Under the pieces are notes generated by a model. That model did not search any database. It was not told the origin of the DNA and worked only from the letters and a program-made list of their open reading frames with translations. A stretch of 64,000 bases of DNA. Source: Terriglobia bacterium. GTDB taxonomy: Bacteria; Acidobacteriota; Terriglobia; Terriglobales; Acidobacteriaceae. This document shows positions 26,305 to 37,105 of this stretch, piece by piece. A program made the position numbers and the translations under genes. Numbering within the stretch: position 1 is the stretch's first letter; each line of letters starts with the position of its first letter. The stretch lies in NCBI GenBank assembly GCA_020072645.1, contig JAIQGK010000005.1, positions 248,001 to 312,000 of the forward strand, read 5' to 3'.

Positions 26305-26560
26305 CGGCTGTTAGCGTACGACAGCAAAGTGTCTCCAGAATGCCTTCAACACGGCTTTGACTATTTATCAGACTGGCTCTCTTGCTTGAATGGCAACCTG
26401 CAAAATATGAGCGCCATGAATCGGAGTGAGATTTTACCTAGGCGTTGGTCGCAGCCGCGTCCAAATGTGAAGATTCTCCTTCCGTGACCGTCCTCACAGA
26501 GCAGGGACATAACAAGGACTAACCTTAATATGCAAGCCGACTCAGGAGTCACCGGCAGCG

Positions 26561-28504
26561 ATGCCGACCGTCACCATTGCCGAACCGCCCAAGCCCGCGC
26601 GGGCCGCCCCTGCGTCGCCCGTGGTGTCTTCGCCGCCGACTCCCAAAAATCACTTCTTTACGCTTACTACGGTGATTGCAATTTTTACCGCGCTGGGAAT
26701 CGCGGCATATCTGGTCACGCGATATCTTCTGCATCTGCCGTGGCATCAGTGCCGCTGGATATTAATTGCAGTGCTGGTCATAGGCGGCGCGCCGCTTGTA
26801 TTCGACCTGGCGCGTAAGGCCGTGGCAGGAAACTTTGGCTCTGACCTGCTGGCGGGAATTTCCATCGTCGCTTCGGTGGTGCTGGGTGAATATCTGGCCG
26901 GATCGATTGTGGTGCTTATGCTCTCCGGAGGCACGGCGCTGGAAGAATATGCAACGCGGCGGGCTTCTTCGGTGTTGAGCGCGCTGGCCAAAAGAATGCC
27001 GCGCATCGCGCACCGCAAACAAGATGACCAAATCCTGGACGTTGACGTTTCCCAAATTCAAATCGGGGAGCGGCTGGTGGTTTTTCCCCATGAGATATGC
27101 CCCGCGGACGGCATAGTGGTGGAAGGCCGTGGCGCAATGGACGAGGCCTACCTCACGGGCGAGCCTTTCTTGATCCAGAAGGTGCATGGCGCAACCGTGC
27201 TCTCTGGAGCGCTGAATGGTGAAAGCGTTCTCACCATCGCGGTCGCAAGTCTGCCCGCTGATTCCCGTTACGCCAAGATCATGCACGTGATGCAGATGGC
27301 GGAAGCCAATCGGCCGCAAATGCGTCGCATTGCTGACCGGTTGGGATCGTGGTACACGCTGGTCGCTCTGGCCGTCGCAGCAGTGGGATGGATTCTCGGC
27401 GCCGATCCTACGCGCTTTCTTGCCGTGCTGGTGATTGCCACGCCGTGCCCTCTGCTGCTGGCGATTCCCATTGCGATCATCGGCGCGGTGTCCGTGGCTG
27501 CGAGCCGCGGCATCATCATCAAAGACCCGGGGATGCTGGAGCGCATTGATACCTGCCGCACCCTCATCTTCGATAAGACAGGAACTCTCACCTATGGCCG
27601 GCCGGCGCTGACGGATGTGATGTGTGCGCCCGGACAGACTCGCGAAAGCATTTTGCAAATGGCCGCCAGTCTGGAGCAGTACTCCAAGCATCCGCTGGCG
27701 CTCACCATCAGCCGCGCCGCGCAGCAGGAAGGAATTTCTCTTGCGCCCGTGTCAGAGATCAGTGAGAAGCCCGGCGAGGGATTGAAGGGAACTATCGACG
27801 GCCGCCAGGTATTGATCACCGGAAGGAAGAAAGTTTTGACCATGGGCGATGCCATCTCTTCCCAGCTTCCTCCGCCCACGGCGGGCATGGAGTGCATCCT
27901 GCTGGTGGATGGGTGCTATGCCGCCACGCTGCAATTTCGTGATACGCCGCGGCAGGAGAGCCGGTCGTTTATTACGCATCTGGGGCCGCGCCACCGTGTT
28001 AATCGTGTGCTGCTGCTCTCAGGCGATCGTGAAGCTGAAGTCCGCTACCTGGCGGGCGAAGTGGGAATCTCAGAGATCCTGGCCAGCCAAAGTCCGGAAG
28101 AAAAAGTGGCAGTCGTAACCGCCGAATCAAAGCTGGCCAAGACCATGTTCGTGGGCGATGGTATTAACGATGCTCCAGCCATGCAGGCTGCCACCGTGGG
28201 CGTGGCCTTTGGCCAAAATAGTGACATCACTGCTGAAGCCGCCGATGCCGTGGTGCTGGAAACTTCGCTCAGCAAAGTCGATGAGCTAATCCACATCGGG
28301 CGGCGGATGCGGAGGATTGCCCTGCAAAGCGCCGTGGGCGGCATGGCCGTAAGCATGATCGGGATGGGCTTCGCCGCTGCGGGCTTTCTGCCTCCGGTGG
28401 CTGGCGCGGTCATGCAGGAAGTGATTGACGTAGCCGCCGTCCTGAACGCTTTGCGGGTGGTATTTCCGGCCCAGGAGCTGAGCGACGATACTGGCCAAAA
28501 CTAA
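26561..28504 (+). CDS. Heavy-metal P1B-type ATPase with TPCP motif
   Basis: 647 residues. It lacks an N-terminal HMA metal-binding domain; instead residues 1-30 are Pro/Ala-rich. Actuator loop LTGEP near 200, ion-site motif VIATPCPLLLA near 296 (TPC rather than CPC), phosphorylation site DKTGTLT near 345, HP motif YSKHPLALT near 385, GDGINDAPAM near 535. The M8 region reads MQEVIDVAAVLNALR. TPC-type P1B ATPases are a small group with suggested Ni/Fe/Co export; the metal here is not decided. No metal regulator is adjacent. Confidence 0.92.
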   Translation: MPTVTIAEPPKPARAAPASPVVSSPPTPKNHFFTLTTVIAIFTALGIAAYLVTRYLLHLPWHQCRWILIAVLVIGGAPLVFDLARKAVAGNFGSDLLAGISIVASVVLGEYLAGSIVVLMLSGGTALEEYATRRASSVLSALAKRMPRIAHRKQDDQILDVDVSQIQIGERLVVFPHEICPADGIVVEGRGAMDEAYLTGEPFLIQKVHGATVLSGALNGESVLTIAVASLPADSRYAKIMHVMQMAEANRPQMRRIADRLGSWYTLVALAVAAVGWILGADPTRFLAVLVIATPCPLLLAIPIAIIGAVSVAASRGIIIKDPGMLERIDTCRTLIFDKTGTLTYGRPALTDVMCAPGQTRESILQMAASLEQYSKHPLALTISRAAQQEGISLAPVSEISEKPGEGLKGTIDGRQVLITGRKKVLTMGDAISSQLPPPTAGMECILLVDGCYAATLQFRDTPRQESRSFITHLGPRHRVNRVLLLSGDREAEVRYLAGEVGISEILASQSPEEKVAVVTAESKLAKTMFVGDGINDAPAMQAATVGVAFGQNSDITAEAADAVVLETSLSKVDELIHIGRRMRRIALQSAVGGMAVSMIGMGFAAAGFLPPVAGAVMQEVIDVAAVLNALRVVFPAQELSDDTGQN

Positions 28505-28571
28505 CGGAGCGGTACTTCGTTTCAGCGAGTTTTACTTTTGGCAAACAGACAAAATTAGTGCAGCGATTCGC

Positions 28572-28778
28572 CTACTTGAAGTACTTATGGTTTTTTAAGT
28601 GATGCGCTGCTCTTACCAATTGGAAGCGAGGATGATGGCCACAGTGATTGCATGGGGGAAACGGTTCCCCGATGACGCATGTTACTTCATGCTCCTCGTG
28701 TGTGTGGTTTGGATCGTGCGTAACCTTGTAAATTCCAGACTTAGGAACCTCGTCTCCAGGTTTGTATGTTTCTGTCAT
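28572..28778 (-). CDS. YjzC-like His/Cys-rich small protein
   Basis: 68 residues. The start TETYKPGDEVPKSGIYKVTHD and the core HEEHEVTCVIGEPFPPCNHCGHHPRFQLVRAAHH resemble the YjzC family (KPGxxVPxSGxY). The CxxC and clustered His residues suggest metal binding, for example a zinc ribbon. Function unknown. It is convergent with the P1B ATPase, 67 bases away, so any functional link is only positional. Confidence 0.7.
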   Translation of the reverse strand: MTETYKPGDEVPKSGIYKVTHDPNHTHEEHEVTCVIGEPFPPCNHCGHHPRFQLVRAAHHLKNHKYFK

Positions 28779-28808
28779 TTCGACTACCTTTCTCGATCGG
28801 CAGCTTGA

Positions 28809-28831
28809 ATTGTACGCCTACGATGTACAAT
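28809..28831. promoter_or_regulatory. Inverted-repeat operator before AlbA_2 regulator
   Basis: Arms ATTGTAC (28809-28815) and GTACAAT (28825-28831) are perfect reverse complements around a 9-base spacer and end 10 bases before the start codon at 28842. This is the usual place for an autoregulatory operator. No good ribosome site lies between, so binding here would directly block initiation or transcription. Inference from symmetry and place. Confidence 0.5.
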
Positions 28832-28841
28832 CTTGGCCGGT

Positions 28842-30257
28842 ATGGCTATAACCGTGGAGCAAGTGGATGAATGGCGTGCCTGTGAGTCTGAAACGCAGGT
28901 TCTCGAGTTCAAAGAAGCGAAGAATCAATACGACAGCGAAAAGTTATTTTCGTACTGTATTGCGATTGCAAATGAGGGTGGCGGCCATCTTCTCCTGGGA
29001 ATAAAGAACAAAGCGCCAAGGGAGGTGGTCGGGACAGCTGCTGTTAACGATCCGATCGGAATGGCGGATAAGGTTTTGCAAAAGCTTGCTTTTCGAGTCG
29101 AGGTCGATGTCGTTCAACATCCTCACGGGAGAGTTGTCGTTCTTACAATTCCGAGCCGTCCGAAGGGCCCGCCGTTGCATCTGGAGGGCCGCTATCTCAT
29201 GCGTAGCGGTGAGTCACTAACTGCCATGACCCCAGATCATCTCCGAAAAATCATTGAAGAGGGAAAGCCGGATTGGTTGGAGGAATTCTCAGAATTGGGT
29301 CCTGTCGATGCAGAGCAAGTAATATCTCTCCTCGATACGCAACTCTATTTCGACCGAATCGGTCTTCCTTACCCAAGCACTCGCGGCGATGTCATTGACC
29401 GATTCTGCGCAGAACGTCTCATCCAGACAAGCAGCCGTGACAAGTACTTGATCAAGCGGCTAGCAGCCATTCTATTTGCTAAGAAAATGGACGAATTCCC
29501 AGACATACAACGAAAGGCCCCCAGACTTGCAGTCTTTGAGGGTACTGACAGATTCTCAATTAAGCTGAATCAAGTTGGGGGACGCGGATATGCCTCAGGA
29601 TATCAAGGGCTTGTGAAATATATTATGGCCCAATTACCGCAGAATGAGGTCATCGAGAACACGCTGCGCAAGAAAGTCAGCCTCGTGCCAGAAATCGTCA
29701 TGCGCGAATTAGTCGCAAATGCCCTAATCCATCAAGACTTCACGGTGTCAGGTGCTTCGGTCATGGTAGAGGTTTATAGTGATCGCATAGTCATATCCAA
29801 TCCAGGGGTTCCAGTTGTCCGTTTAGAGAGGTTTATTGACGGCTACAGGTCGAGAAATGAGCGGCTCGCCGATCTAATGCGAAGAATGAAAGCGTGTGAA
29901 GAACAGGGACTAGGGATCGATCGCGTCATTCAGAATGTCGAAGTCTATCAGCTACCAGCACCAGAATTCAGAGCTGATGACACTAGAACAATCGTCACAA
30001 TTTTTGGCCCCAAGTCGTTCCATGCCATGACTCGCGATGATCGAGTGAGGGCGTGCTTTCAGCATTGTGCACTGAAGTATGTAATGAATGAGAGAATGAC
30101 AAATGAATCATTGCGTCAAAGGTTTAAATTACATGAGTCTCAGGGGGCCACAGCTTCCCAAATCATTTCTCAAACTGTTGAGACGGGCCTTATTAAAACA
30201 GATCCGAGTGTCGGAGGCTCAAAAAAGTTTGCCCGTTATGTGCCTTTTTGGGGTTAA
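28842..30257 (+). CDS. AlbA_2/Schlafen-type ATP-binding transcriptional regulator
   Basis: 471 residues from ATG 28842. Residues 10-135 form an AlbA_2 (Schlafen AAA_4-type) domain: SETQVLEFKEAKNQY, IANEGGGHLLLGIKNK, RYLMRSGESLTAMTPDHLRKI. Around 290-370 lies a HATPase_c_4-like domain with ELVANALIHQDF and SNPGVP. The C terminus ends with a winged-helix-like part (HESQGATASQIISQTVETGLI). Such proteins are putative DNA-binding regulators, often near mobile or defence genes. The gene is AT-richer than its neighbours and flanked by AT-rich gaps, which suggests acquisition. Confidence 0.85.
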   Translation: MAITVEQVDEWRACESETQVLEFKEAKNQYDSEKLFSYCIAIANEGGGHLLLGIKNKAPREVVGTAAVNDPIGMADKVLQKLAFRVEVDVVQHPHGRVVVLTIPSRPKGPPLHLEGRYLMRSGESLTAMTPDHLRKIIEEGKPDWLEEFSELGPVDAEQVISLLDTQLYFDRIGLPYPSTRGDVIDRFCAERLIQTSSRDKYLIKRLAAILFAKKMDEFPDIQRKAPRLAVFEGTDRFSIKLNQVGGRGYASGYQGLVKYIMAQLPQNEVIENTLRKKVSLVPEIVMRELVANALIHQDFTVSGASVMVEVYSDRIVISNPGVPVVRLERFIDGYRSRNERLADLMRRMKACEEQGLGIDRVIQNVEVYQLPAPEFRADDTRTIVTIFGPKSFHAMTRDDRVRACFQHCALKYVMNERMTNESLRQRFKLHESQGATASQIISQTVETGLIKTDPSVGGSKKFARYVPFWG

Positions 30258-30461
30258 GTCTTATTAAATTGTATAGCCAGCCAATTACTCATAAAATATA
30301 TAAATTACTGAAAATAAAAGAGATCCTTATTTAAGCTTATTCTCGGGCCGTTAGCCGAATGGCCCAAAAAGTGCTGCAAAAGATTTTTAAGCTGAGGTAT
30401 ATTTTTCCATCTGCTTTTGACTCTTTTAGTTAACGAGGCAAGTTCATCCGTCAATAATTAA
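30258..30461. other. AT-rich non-coding stretch
   Basis: This gap after the AlbA_2 gene is far richer in A+T than the window (for example CATAAAATATATAAATTAC at 30290). It has no open frame of note and ends in a clear terminator. It may hold an orphan small RNA or simply be the tail of an acquired segment. A short motif GGGCCGTTAGCCGAATGGCCC (30353-30367 core) could fold into a weak hairpin. Nothing else could be supported. Confidence 0.4.
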
Positions 30462-30499
30462 AGGGGCATGGACCCGGAAGCCATGCCCCTTTTACTTTT
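30462..30499 (+). terminator. Rho-independent terminator
   Basis: Stem AGGGGCATGG (30462-30471) with CCATGCCCCT (30481-30490), 10 perfect pairs and a 9-base loop, followed by TTTACTTTTG. It lies 204 bases beyond the AlbA_2 stop and 119 before the serine hydrolase ATG. Strong form. It may end the AlbA_2 transcript or an unannotated RNA. Confidence 0.85.
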
Positions 30500-30617
30500 G
30501 TCTTGGATAATTCCCGCCCTTTTGTTCCTACCGCGTGATTTCACCCAAACACCGGCAACGATTGATTATGATTCTCCAGTTCTATCCCTGAGAAGACCTT
30601 GACCAGGAGAGTCGCGG

Positions 30618-31781
30618 ATGAAACTTCGTGTCCCCGTGGTGTTTTTGCAATTTGCGTTATTCAGCATCCTTGCGCTGGGCCAGCAAAAGCCGCCTGCAGA
30701 TTTGCAGCCCGTGATCGACCAACTGGATAAGACCGCTGCCGAGCTGGTGAAAGACCCCAACGCCGCCAGCTTCACCATTGGGCTGGTGCAAAAGAGCGGC
30801 CTCGTCTGGACCAAAAGTTATGGATACGCCGACATCGCGAACAAGAAGCCGGCGAATGCCGATTCCGTTTATCGCATCGGCTCCATCACCAAGCAGTTTA
30901 CGGCGCTCATGCTTCTGCAACTTGTGCGCGACGGCAAAGTGCATCTCTCCGATCCCGTCGAAAAATATTTTCCAGAGATTCACCAGGTAACCGGAGAATA
31001 CAAAAATGCGCCGCCCATCACGCTTGTCCAGCTGGCAACGCACACTTCTGGGCTCGACCGCGAACCAGCAGAGACGAAAACCTATGTTAAAGGCCCGGTT
31101 TCCGACTGGGTAAAAATTTTGATCTCGGCGTTGCCGCACACAAAATATCTTTACGAACCGGGAACGCGCTTCTCCTATTCGAACATCGGCTATGCCATTC
31201 TGGGGGCGGCGCTCAGCCGGGCCGCGCACCAGCCATACACGGACTATGTGAAAGAAAAAATATTGCTGCCGCTGGGCATGACGCACAGCGACTTTGAAGC
31301 GACAGCGGCTATCCGTAAGGACCTCGCCATCGGCTACGACCTGGACGACAAGGAAAACAAGCTGGATGCCGAGACAGCCGAAAAAGAGCATCAGAGCGGG
31401 CGCGGATACAAAGTTCCTAACGGAGCGATCTATTCAACCGTTGGCGATATGGCGAAGTTTGAACAGTTGGAAATGCTGGGTGGACCGGAAAGCGTGCTAT
31501 CGAAAAAAGAGCTTGAAGAAAACGCCCAGCGGTTGATTACGGGAAACCGCGGTCTTGATTTCGGTTATGGCATCGGTTTCCTGGTCCAGCGCCAGGCCGG
31601 GCATGTCTTCATCGGACATTCGGGCGCCGTCGCGGGTTATCTGGCAATGGCCATGTACCAGCCCGCGGCGGAAACCGGCATCATCATCCTGCATAATGAA
31701 ATTGCGCCGGGTATGCAAAAACTGATGGAAGTCTTTACCAAGACCTTGCCCGTAAAAGAGCCTGAGGCCGGCGGACGATAG
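30618..31781 (+). CDS. Secreted serine hydrolase, beta-lactamase class C fold
   Basis: 387 residues with AGGAG upstream and a signal peptide (KLRVPVVFLQFALFSILALG). Catalytic motifs of the class C beta-lactamase/DD-peptidase/esterase family: SITK (SxxK) near 92, YSN near 190, and GHSGAVAGY near 335 in place of KTG. Family members include esterases, DD-peptidases and D-aminopeptidases; true beta-lactamases carry KTG, so an esterase or peptidase role is more likely. It is a single gene with no operon partner. Confidence 0.87.
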   Translation: MKLRVPVVFLQFALFSILALGQQKPPADLQPVIDQLDKTAAELVKDPNAASFTIGLVQKSGLVWTKSYGYADIANKKPANADSVYRIGSITKQFTALMLLQLVRDGKVHLSDPVEKYFPEIHQVTGEYKNAPPITLVQLATHTSGLDREPAETKTYVKGPVSDWVKILISALPHTKYLYEPGTRFSYSNIGYAILGAALSRAAHQPYTDYVKEKILLPLGMTHSDFEATAAIRKDLAIGYDLDDKENKLDAETAEKEHQSGRGYKVPNGAIYSTVGDMAKFEQLEMLGGPESVLSKKELEENAQRLITGNRGLDFGYGIGFLVQRQAGHVFIGHSGAVAGYLAMAMYQPAAETGIIILHNEIAPGMQKLMEVFTKTLPVKEPEAGGR

Positions 31782-31896
31782 CACGAAAGCCGCCAGGAAA
31801 GCAGGCGAGTACTTACCGGTTGTGCAGAGAAGCACTCAATATCTCAGGTATGGATATCTCTCTTCGCAGCTCAGGGTCGAGACTTCGGGAAATCGA

Positions 31897-32661
31897 TCAG
31901 CGCAGGAGTTTCTTTTTGGCGGCGGCAAACTCGGAGTCGGTGAGAGCGCCGCGTTTATGAAGGTCGGCGAGCCGGGCCAGCTCGTCGGACAAGCGTTCGT
32001 GAGGCAAATGTTCGTGGGACAAATGTTCGTCGGAAAAGCGTGAGTCGCCGGAATCGGATGCTGCGGAGGCGGCTTGGGCCATTTCGGTGGATGCTTTGTC
32101 GTAGTCGAAGTGCTGTGGGTTGGCGGGATCAACGCGCAGAGTGAGGCGGTCACCAACGGAAGGGATTTCTCCGAGCATGAAGAGGCCCTTGAAAATAGCT
32201 TCGTAGGCTGCGGTGCCATCTTCGGGCTGGATGCGCAGGCGCAGGCGACGCCGAATATAAACGTTGTTGACGACCACGTTCATCCACGGCTTGAACACTT
32301 CAAGCACCGTGCCGGTAGCGCGGATGCCCCGCTGCTGGAGCGCCTGAGCACGGCTGGTAACGCGGCCGATCCAGGTGGCGACGGCAATAGTGATGGCTGT
32401 CCAAGGCAGAAGGAGCCAGCGCGAGGACGGAACTGTCCAGTCGACGAACCAGGGAAGCATCGAGGCGGCAAACCACCAGAGGACCTTCTGCTCGGGAACC
32501 AGATTCATGATCCACATGAAGATGCTGAACTGCGCTAGATAGCCGACGACCCAAACAGCGGCCAGGGTGCCGTTGAGGGTAGAGTTCCCGCAAGCTTCAA
32601 ACACGCCCGGCGCCAGCAAAAGCACGCACCAGAGAGTCAGCACTGAGTAGAGTTTGCGCAT
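31897..32661 (-). CDS. SHOCT-domain membrane protein with short repeats
   Basis: 254 residues from ATG 32661. About four membrane helices (3-25, 32-52, 62-85, 90-110) precede a soluble part (VFKPWMNVVVNNVYIRRRLRLRI) and a C-terminal SHOCT domain (DELARLADLHKRGALTDSEFAAAKKKLL). Just before SHOCT, DEHLS-HEHLP-HERLS is encoded by 15-base tandem repeats (31993-32037), a copy-number-variable linker. SHOCT domains are short oligomerisation motifs. Function unknown; the upstream region to rpoD (32662-33019) shows no gene. Confidence 0.78.
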   Translation of the reverse strand: MRKLYSVLTLWCVLLLAPGVFEACGNSTLNGTLAAVWVVGYLAQFSIFMWIMNLVPEQKVLWWFAASMLPWFVDWTVPSSRWLLLPWTAITIAVATWIGRVTSRAQALQQRGIRATGTVLEVFKPWMNVVVNNVYIRRRLRLRIQPEDGTAAYEAIFKGLFMLGEIPSVGDRLTLRVDPANPQHFDYDKASTEMAQAASAASDSGDSRFSDEHLSHEHLPHERLSDELARLADLHKRGALTDSEFAAAKKKLLR

Positions 32662-33019
32662 ATCGGTCAGGGATACTTTAGGGGATAAAGCCCGCAAGTG
32701 CCAGAGGATACATGTGTTGGGCAAAGTCCGTAATCCCAACGTTCTAGGCGAAAATTTGTTGCATCCAGCCCGGGAAAGAGTGCGAAACCTTAGAGGCCGC
32801 CGGGCATCTAATCTTCAAGGGCAATTCACAGGGCAGCGGCGGCGGTATCTTCTTTGTTTTAGCGCGGGTGGCAGGGAAAGACTCTTTTCTTATTGACCGA
32901 GTTTATGCTAACCTTAGTACTCTCGGGACGTGCGCGCATTCCAAACCAAAATACCTGCCGATATGCTTTAGTGGACACAAGCGTACAGCCCCGTATTGCC
33001 ATAAAAATGAGGTCATGGT

Positions 33020-34708
<1,689 letters not shown>

Positions 34709-34785
34709 CTCCGACTGCGGAACCCCTGGGCTTTAAGCCACGGTTAATCAAGCCTAACTTTGTTGTTCGATCATGAAATTCAAGG

Positions 34786-34813
34786 CGCTGCGACGAGCAG
34801 CGTCTTTTTGTTT
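34786..34813 (+). terminator. Terminator after rpoD
   Basis: Stem CGCTGC (34786-34791) with GCAGCG (34797-34802), a GACGA loop, then TCTTTTTGTTT. It lies 78 bases past the rpoD stop. Directly after it runs a family A repeat (34812-34842). The rest of the gap to 34988 is unremarkable. Confidence 0.65.
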
Positions 34814-34988
34814 GCGCCCTTTGCGTCCTTTGCGGTGAAAATAATGCTGACTGCTTCCGTATTACTTCCGTAACCAATTTTTCTTTGCGCTGGCCTGCAC
34901 CGCCTGCGGTACACTCGTGCAACAAGTATCGTAAAAAGAGCATTTTTACCGCCCCTTAAGACTCACCACGCCCACGGAGGAAAAGCAT

Positions 34989-35777
34989 TTGCGTCCTGTC
35001 TGCATTGCCATCGCCACTTTCTGTCTCTTACTTTCAGGCTGCGGAGGAGGAGGCTCCAGCACTCCGGCCCCCACGCCCACTCCTGTTCCGCAACTCGCTC
35101 TCACGTCGGGCAACTGGGATTTTGCCGCGGCTTCCAGCAGCGGACCAAACTTTCTGATCGGCGGCAACGTGGTGCAAACCGGCTCCAGCGTCACCGGTGG
35201 GCTGCGCGTAATTAATTCCGCCTGCTTCACGCCCAGCACCTCGGTGCCCATTACCGGCGCCATCAGTGGGCAAACGGCAACCGTTACTTCTGCCGCGATC
35301 GCGTCGCAAACTATCAATGCCACGCTTTCCGGCTCAGCCACGTCGCTCACCGGCAGTTATACCGTCACCGGCACAGGCTGCGCCGGCGGAGACAAAGGCA
35401 ACATCGCGGGCGTGCTTGTTCCTTCCATCAGCGGGACGTGGAAAGGAACTTTCATATCGAACACCGTTGCCAATCCCAGTGTGGGCGTAAGCGCCACCAT
35501 CACTGAGGGTGCGCCCGACCCCAGCGGCCTCTTTGTACTCACCGGCAGCGCAGCTTATACCGGCTCGCCTTGTTTCGCCACGGGGACCTCGGCCACCGGC
35601 AGCGGCATGGCCGGACGCACTACCGACGTTCTTCTTAAAAACGATGACACCAGCACCGTGGAGTTCATCGGCGCTTTGAATAATCCTGCGGCGCCCACCC
35701 AGATCACCGGCACTTATACGGTTACCGGCGGCCTCTGCGGCGGCGACTCCGGCACCGGCACGCTCACGAAACAGTAG
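34989..35777 (+). CDS. Secreted Gly/Thr/Ser-rich lipoprotein
   Basis: 262 residues from TTG 34989, chosen because GGAGG at 34977 is well spaced and no other start precedes the signal peptide. Lipobox LLLSGC near 18, then Gly-rich GCGGGGSSTPAPTPTPVP. The mature domain is beta-rich with repeated motifs (SVTGGLRVINSACFTPS, ITGTYTVTGG, LTGSYTVTGTGC) that resemble two copies of one unit, each with a Cys pair. Acidobacteriota carry many such proteins. Function unknown. Confidence 0.75.
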   Translation: MRPVCIAIATFCLLLSGCGGGGSSTPAPTPTPVPQLALTSGNWDFAAASSSGPNFLIGGNVVQTGSSVTGGLRVINSACFTPSTSVPITGAISGQTATVTSAAIASQTINATLSGSATSLTGSYTVTGTGCAGGDKGNIAGVLVPSISGTWKGTFISNTVANPSVGVSATITEGAPDPSGLFVLTGSAAYTGSPCFATGTSATGSGMAGRTTDVLLKNDDTSTVEFIGALNNPAAPTQITGTYTVTGGLCGGDSGTGTLTKQ

Positions 35778-35850
35778 TGGGAAGTTACAGCGGGAAGTTA
35801 CCGCTGATTTACAAGGATCACGCTGATCTTTTTTCGATTCTGGACTGCAA

Positions 35851-35881
35851 AGGCGCGGTTAACAGCCGCGCCTCTTTATGT
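35851..35881 (+). terminator. Terminator-like hairpin after lipoprotein
   Basis: Stem AGGCGCGG (35851-35858) and CCGCGCCT (35866-35873), perfect, loop TTAACAG, then CTTTATGTTG. It follows the lipoprotein stop by 73 bases. The T-run is short, so the call is moderate. The rest of the gap to the DUF2971 gene holds REP-like GCGGCCCGCGCGCAGCGCAG-type sequence but no gene. Confidence 0.5.
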
Positions 35882-36078
35882 TGTATTGGCGACTCTAGGG
35901 TGGAAGAGCGGCCCTTTTGGGCCGCGAAAAGATCAATTTAAAAGATTCTTCCTCGCGCCTGCGGCCCGCGCGCAGCGCAGCGGAGAGCGATAGCCACCTG
36001 CTAACAAGGCGGAAATTGCGGTATCCTGTAACCCTCATTCGATGAGGCCTTCCGAGATCACTAAAACTAACACAATTT

Positions 36079-36963
36079 ATGCATGAGGCTATCCAATCTG
36101 AACTGATAAAGAACCTCAGCACTAAGCGCCCGCCTCGTATTCTTTACCATTACACCTCGGGCTCCGGGCTGATAGGAATCCTTAAATCAAAATCGATCTG
36201 GGCTACTAGCATTCGATTCTTGAATGACAGTACTGAGTACAGTCTCGCTCTCAAACTCGCTCAAGAGGTTATCCAGAGAAGAATTGAGGACGCTGGCAAC
36301 AACTTCGATCGCGGCCTCTATAAGGTCCTCGAAGAGAGATTAGCCGGTGAAGAGGGACACGGTGAAGTGTATGTAAGTTCCTTTACGGAAAACGGAGATC
36401 AGCTAAGCCAGTGGCGCGCATACTCACCGCCGACTGGCGGGTTCGCAATTGGGTTTAGAAGCAAATCTCTCACTGGCTTGACGGAGGCAAACCCGGATCG
36501 GTTCTTGGCGCCTTGCACTTACGAGGCATTATCTCAAAAAGACCTGATCAGTCACCTTATTAACACAGTCGAGAAATTTGCCGAAGAAAGCAATGCTCAC
36601 AACAGGCTGAACCATGATCGCGTTTTCCGAGAATCCTTTAAGCTGTTGGGACGTCTGCTGCCTCTAACCGCACCAGCGCTTAAAGATGCCAGTTTTGCTG
36701 AAGAAAAAGAATGGAGACTCGTCCGGCTGCCTTCTTCCTTTGAAGAAGGGAAATTGCAGTTCCGAGAAGGTAGATCCATGCTCATCCCGTACAATCAACA
36801 CTTTTTCCCAGACAATCACGGATCACTTCCCATTGAAGAGCTCGTCGTTGGACCGACTCCACATCCTGAATTGGCGCGCGAAGCCGCACAAGCATTGCTA
36901 ATGACTCACGGACTAACGACAGCCATCGTGCAATTATCCTCAATCCCTTACCGTACCTGGTAA
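36079..36963 (+). CDS. DUF2971 family protein
   Basis: 294 residues. The DUF2971 pattern is clear: LYHYTSGSGLIGILKSKSIWATSIRFLNDSTEYSLAL near 23-55, VYVSSFTENGDQLSQWRAYSPPTGGFAIGF near 95, FAEEKEWRLVRL near 215 and VVGPTPHPE near 265. The H-Y at the start and EKEWR later recall ADP-ribosyltransferase-like folds, but that is inference. DUF2971 genes are often found near defence or mobile genes. No ribosome site is visible. Followed by the membrane coiled-coil gene and an HNH nuclease. Confidence 0.8.
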   Translation: MHEAIQSELIKNLSTKRPPRILYHYTSGSGLIGILKSKSIWATSIRFLNDSTEYSLALKLAQEVIQRRIEDAGNNFDRGLYKVLEERLAGEEGHGEVYVSSFTENGDQLSQWRAYSPPTGGFAIGFRSKSLTGLTEANPDRFLAPCTYEALSQKDLISHLINTVEKFAEESNAHNRLNHDRVFRESFKLLGRLLPLTAPALKDASFAEEKEWRLVRLPSSFEEGKLQFREGRSMLIPYNQHFFPDNHGSLPIEELVVGPTPHPELAREAAQALLMTHGLTTAIVQLSSIPYRTW

Positions 36964-37105
36964 ACCTTTTAGTGGAGCTTGGGTTCTGCCGTCTGCGTCG
37001 CTCGTCGTCCTTCAGGTTCTTGGAAATGCATTCAGTCTTTCAAGGGCGCTTTTCTTTTGCAAGACAGGCGCGCAATATATTTGTTTCAAACCAGAAGGAG
37101 GTTAC

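Noticed and set aside
26762-27691. 309-codon minus-strand frame inside the P-type ATPase
   Set aside because: Runs through the conserved ATPase core and has a composition of an antisense frame.
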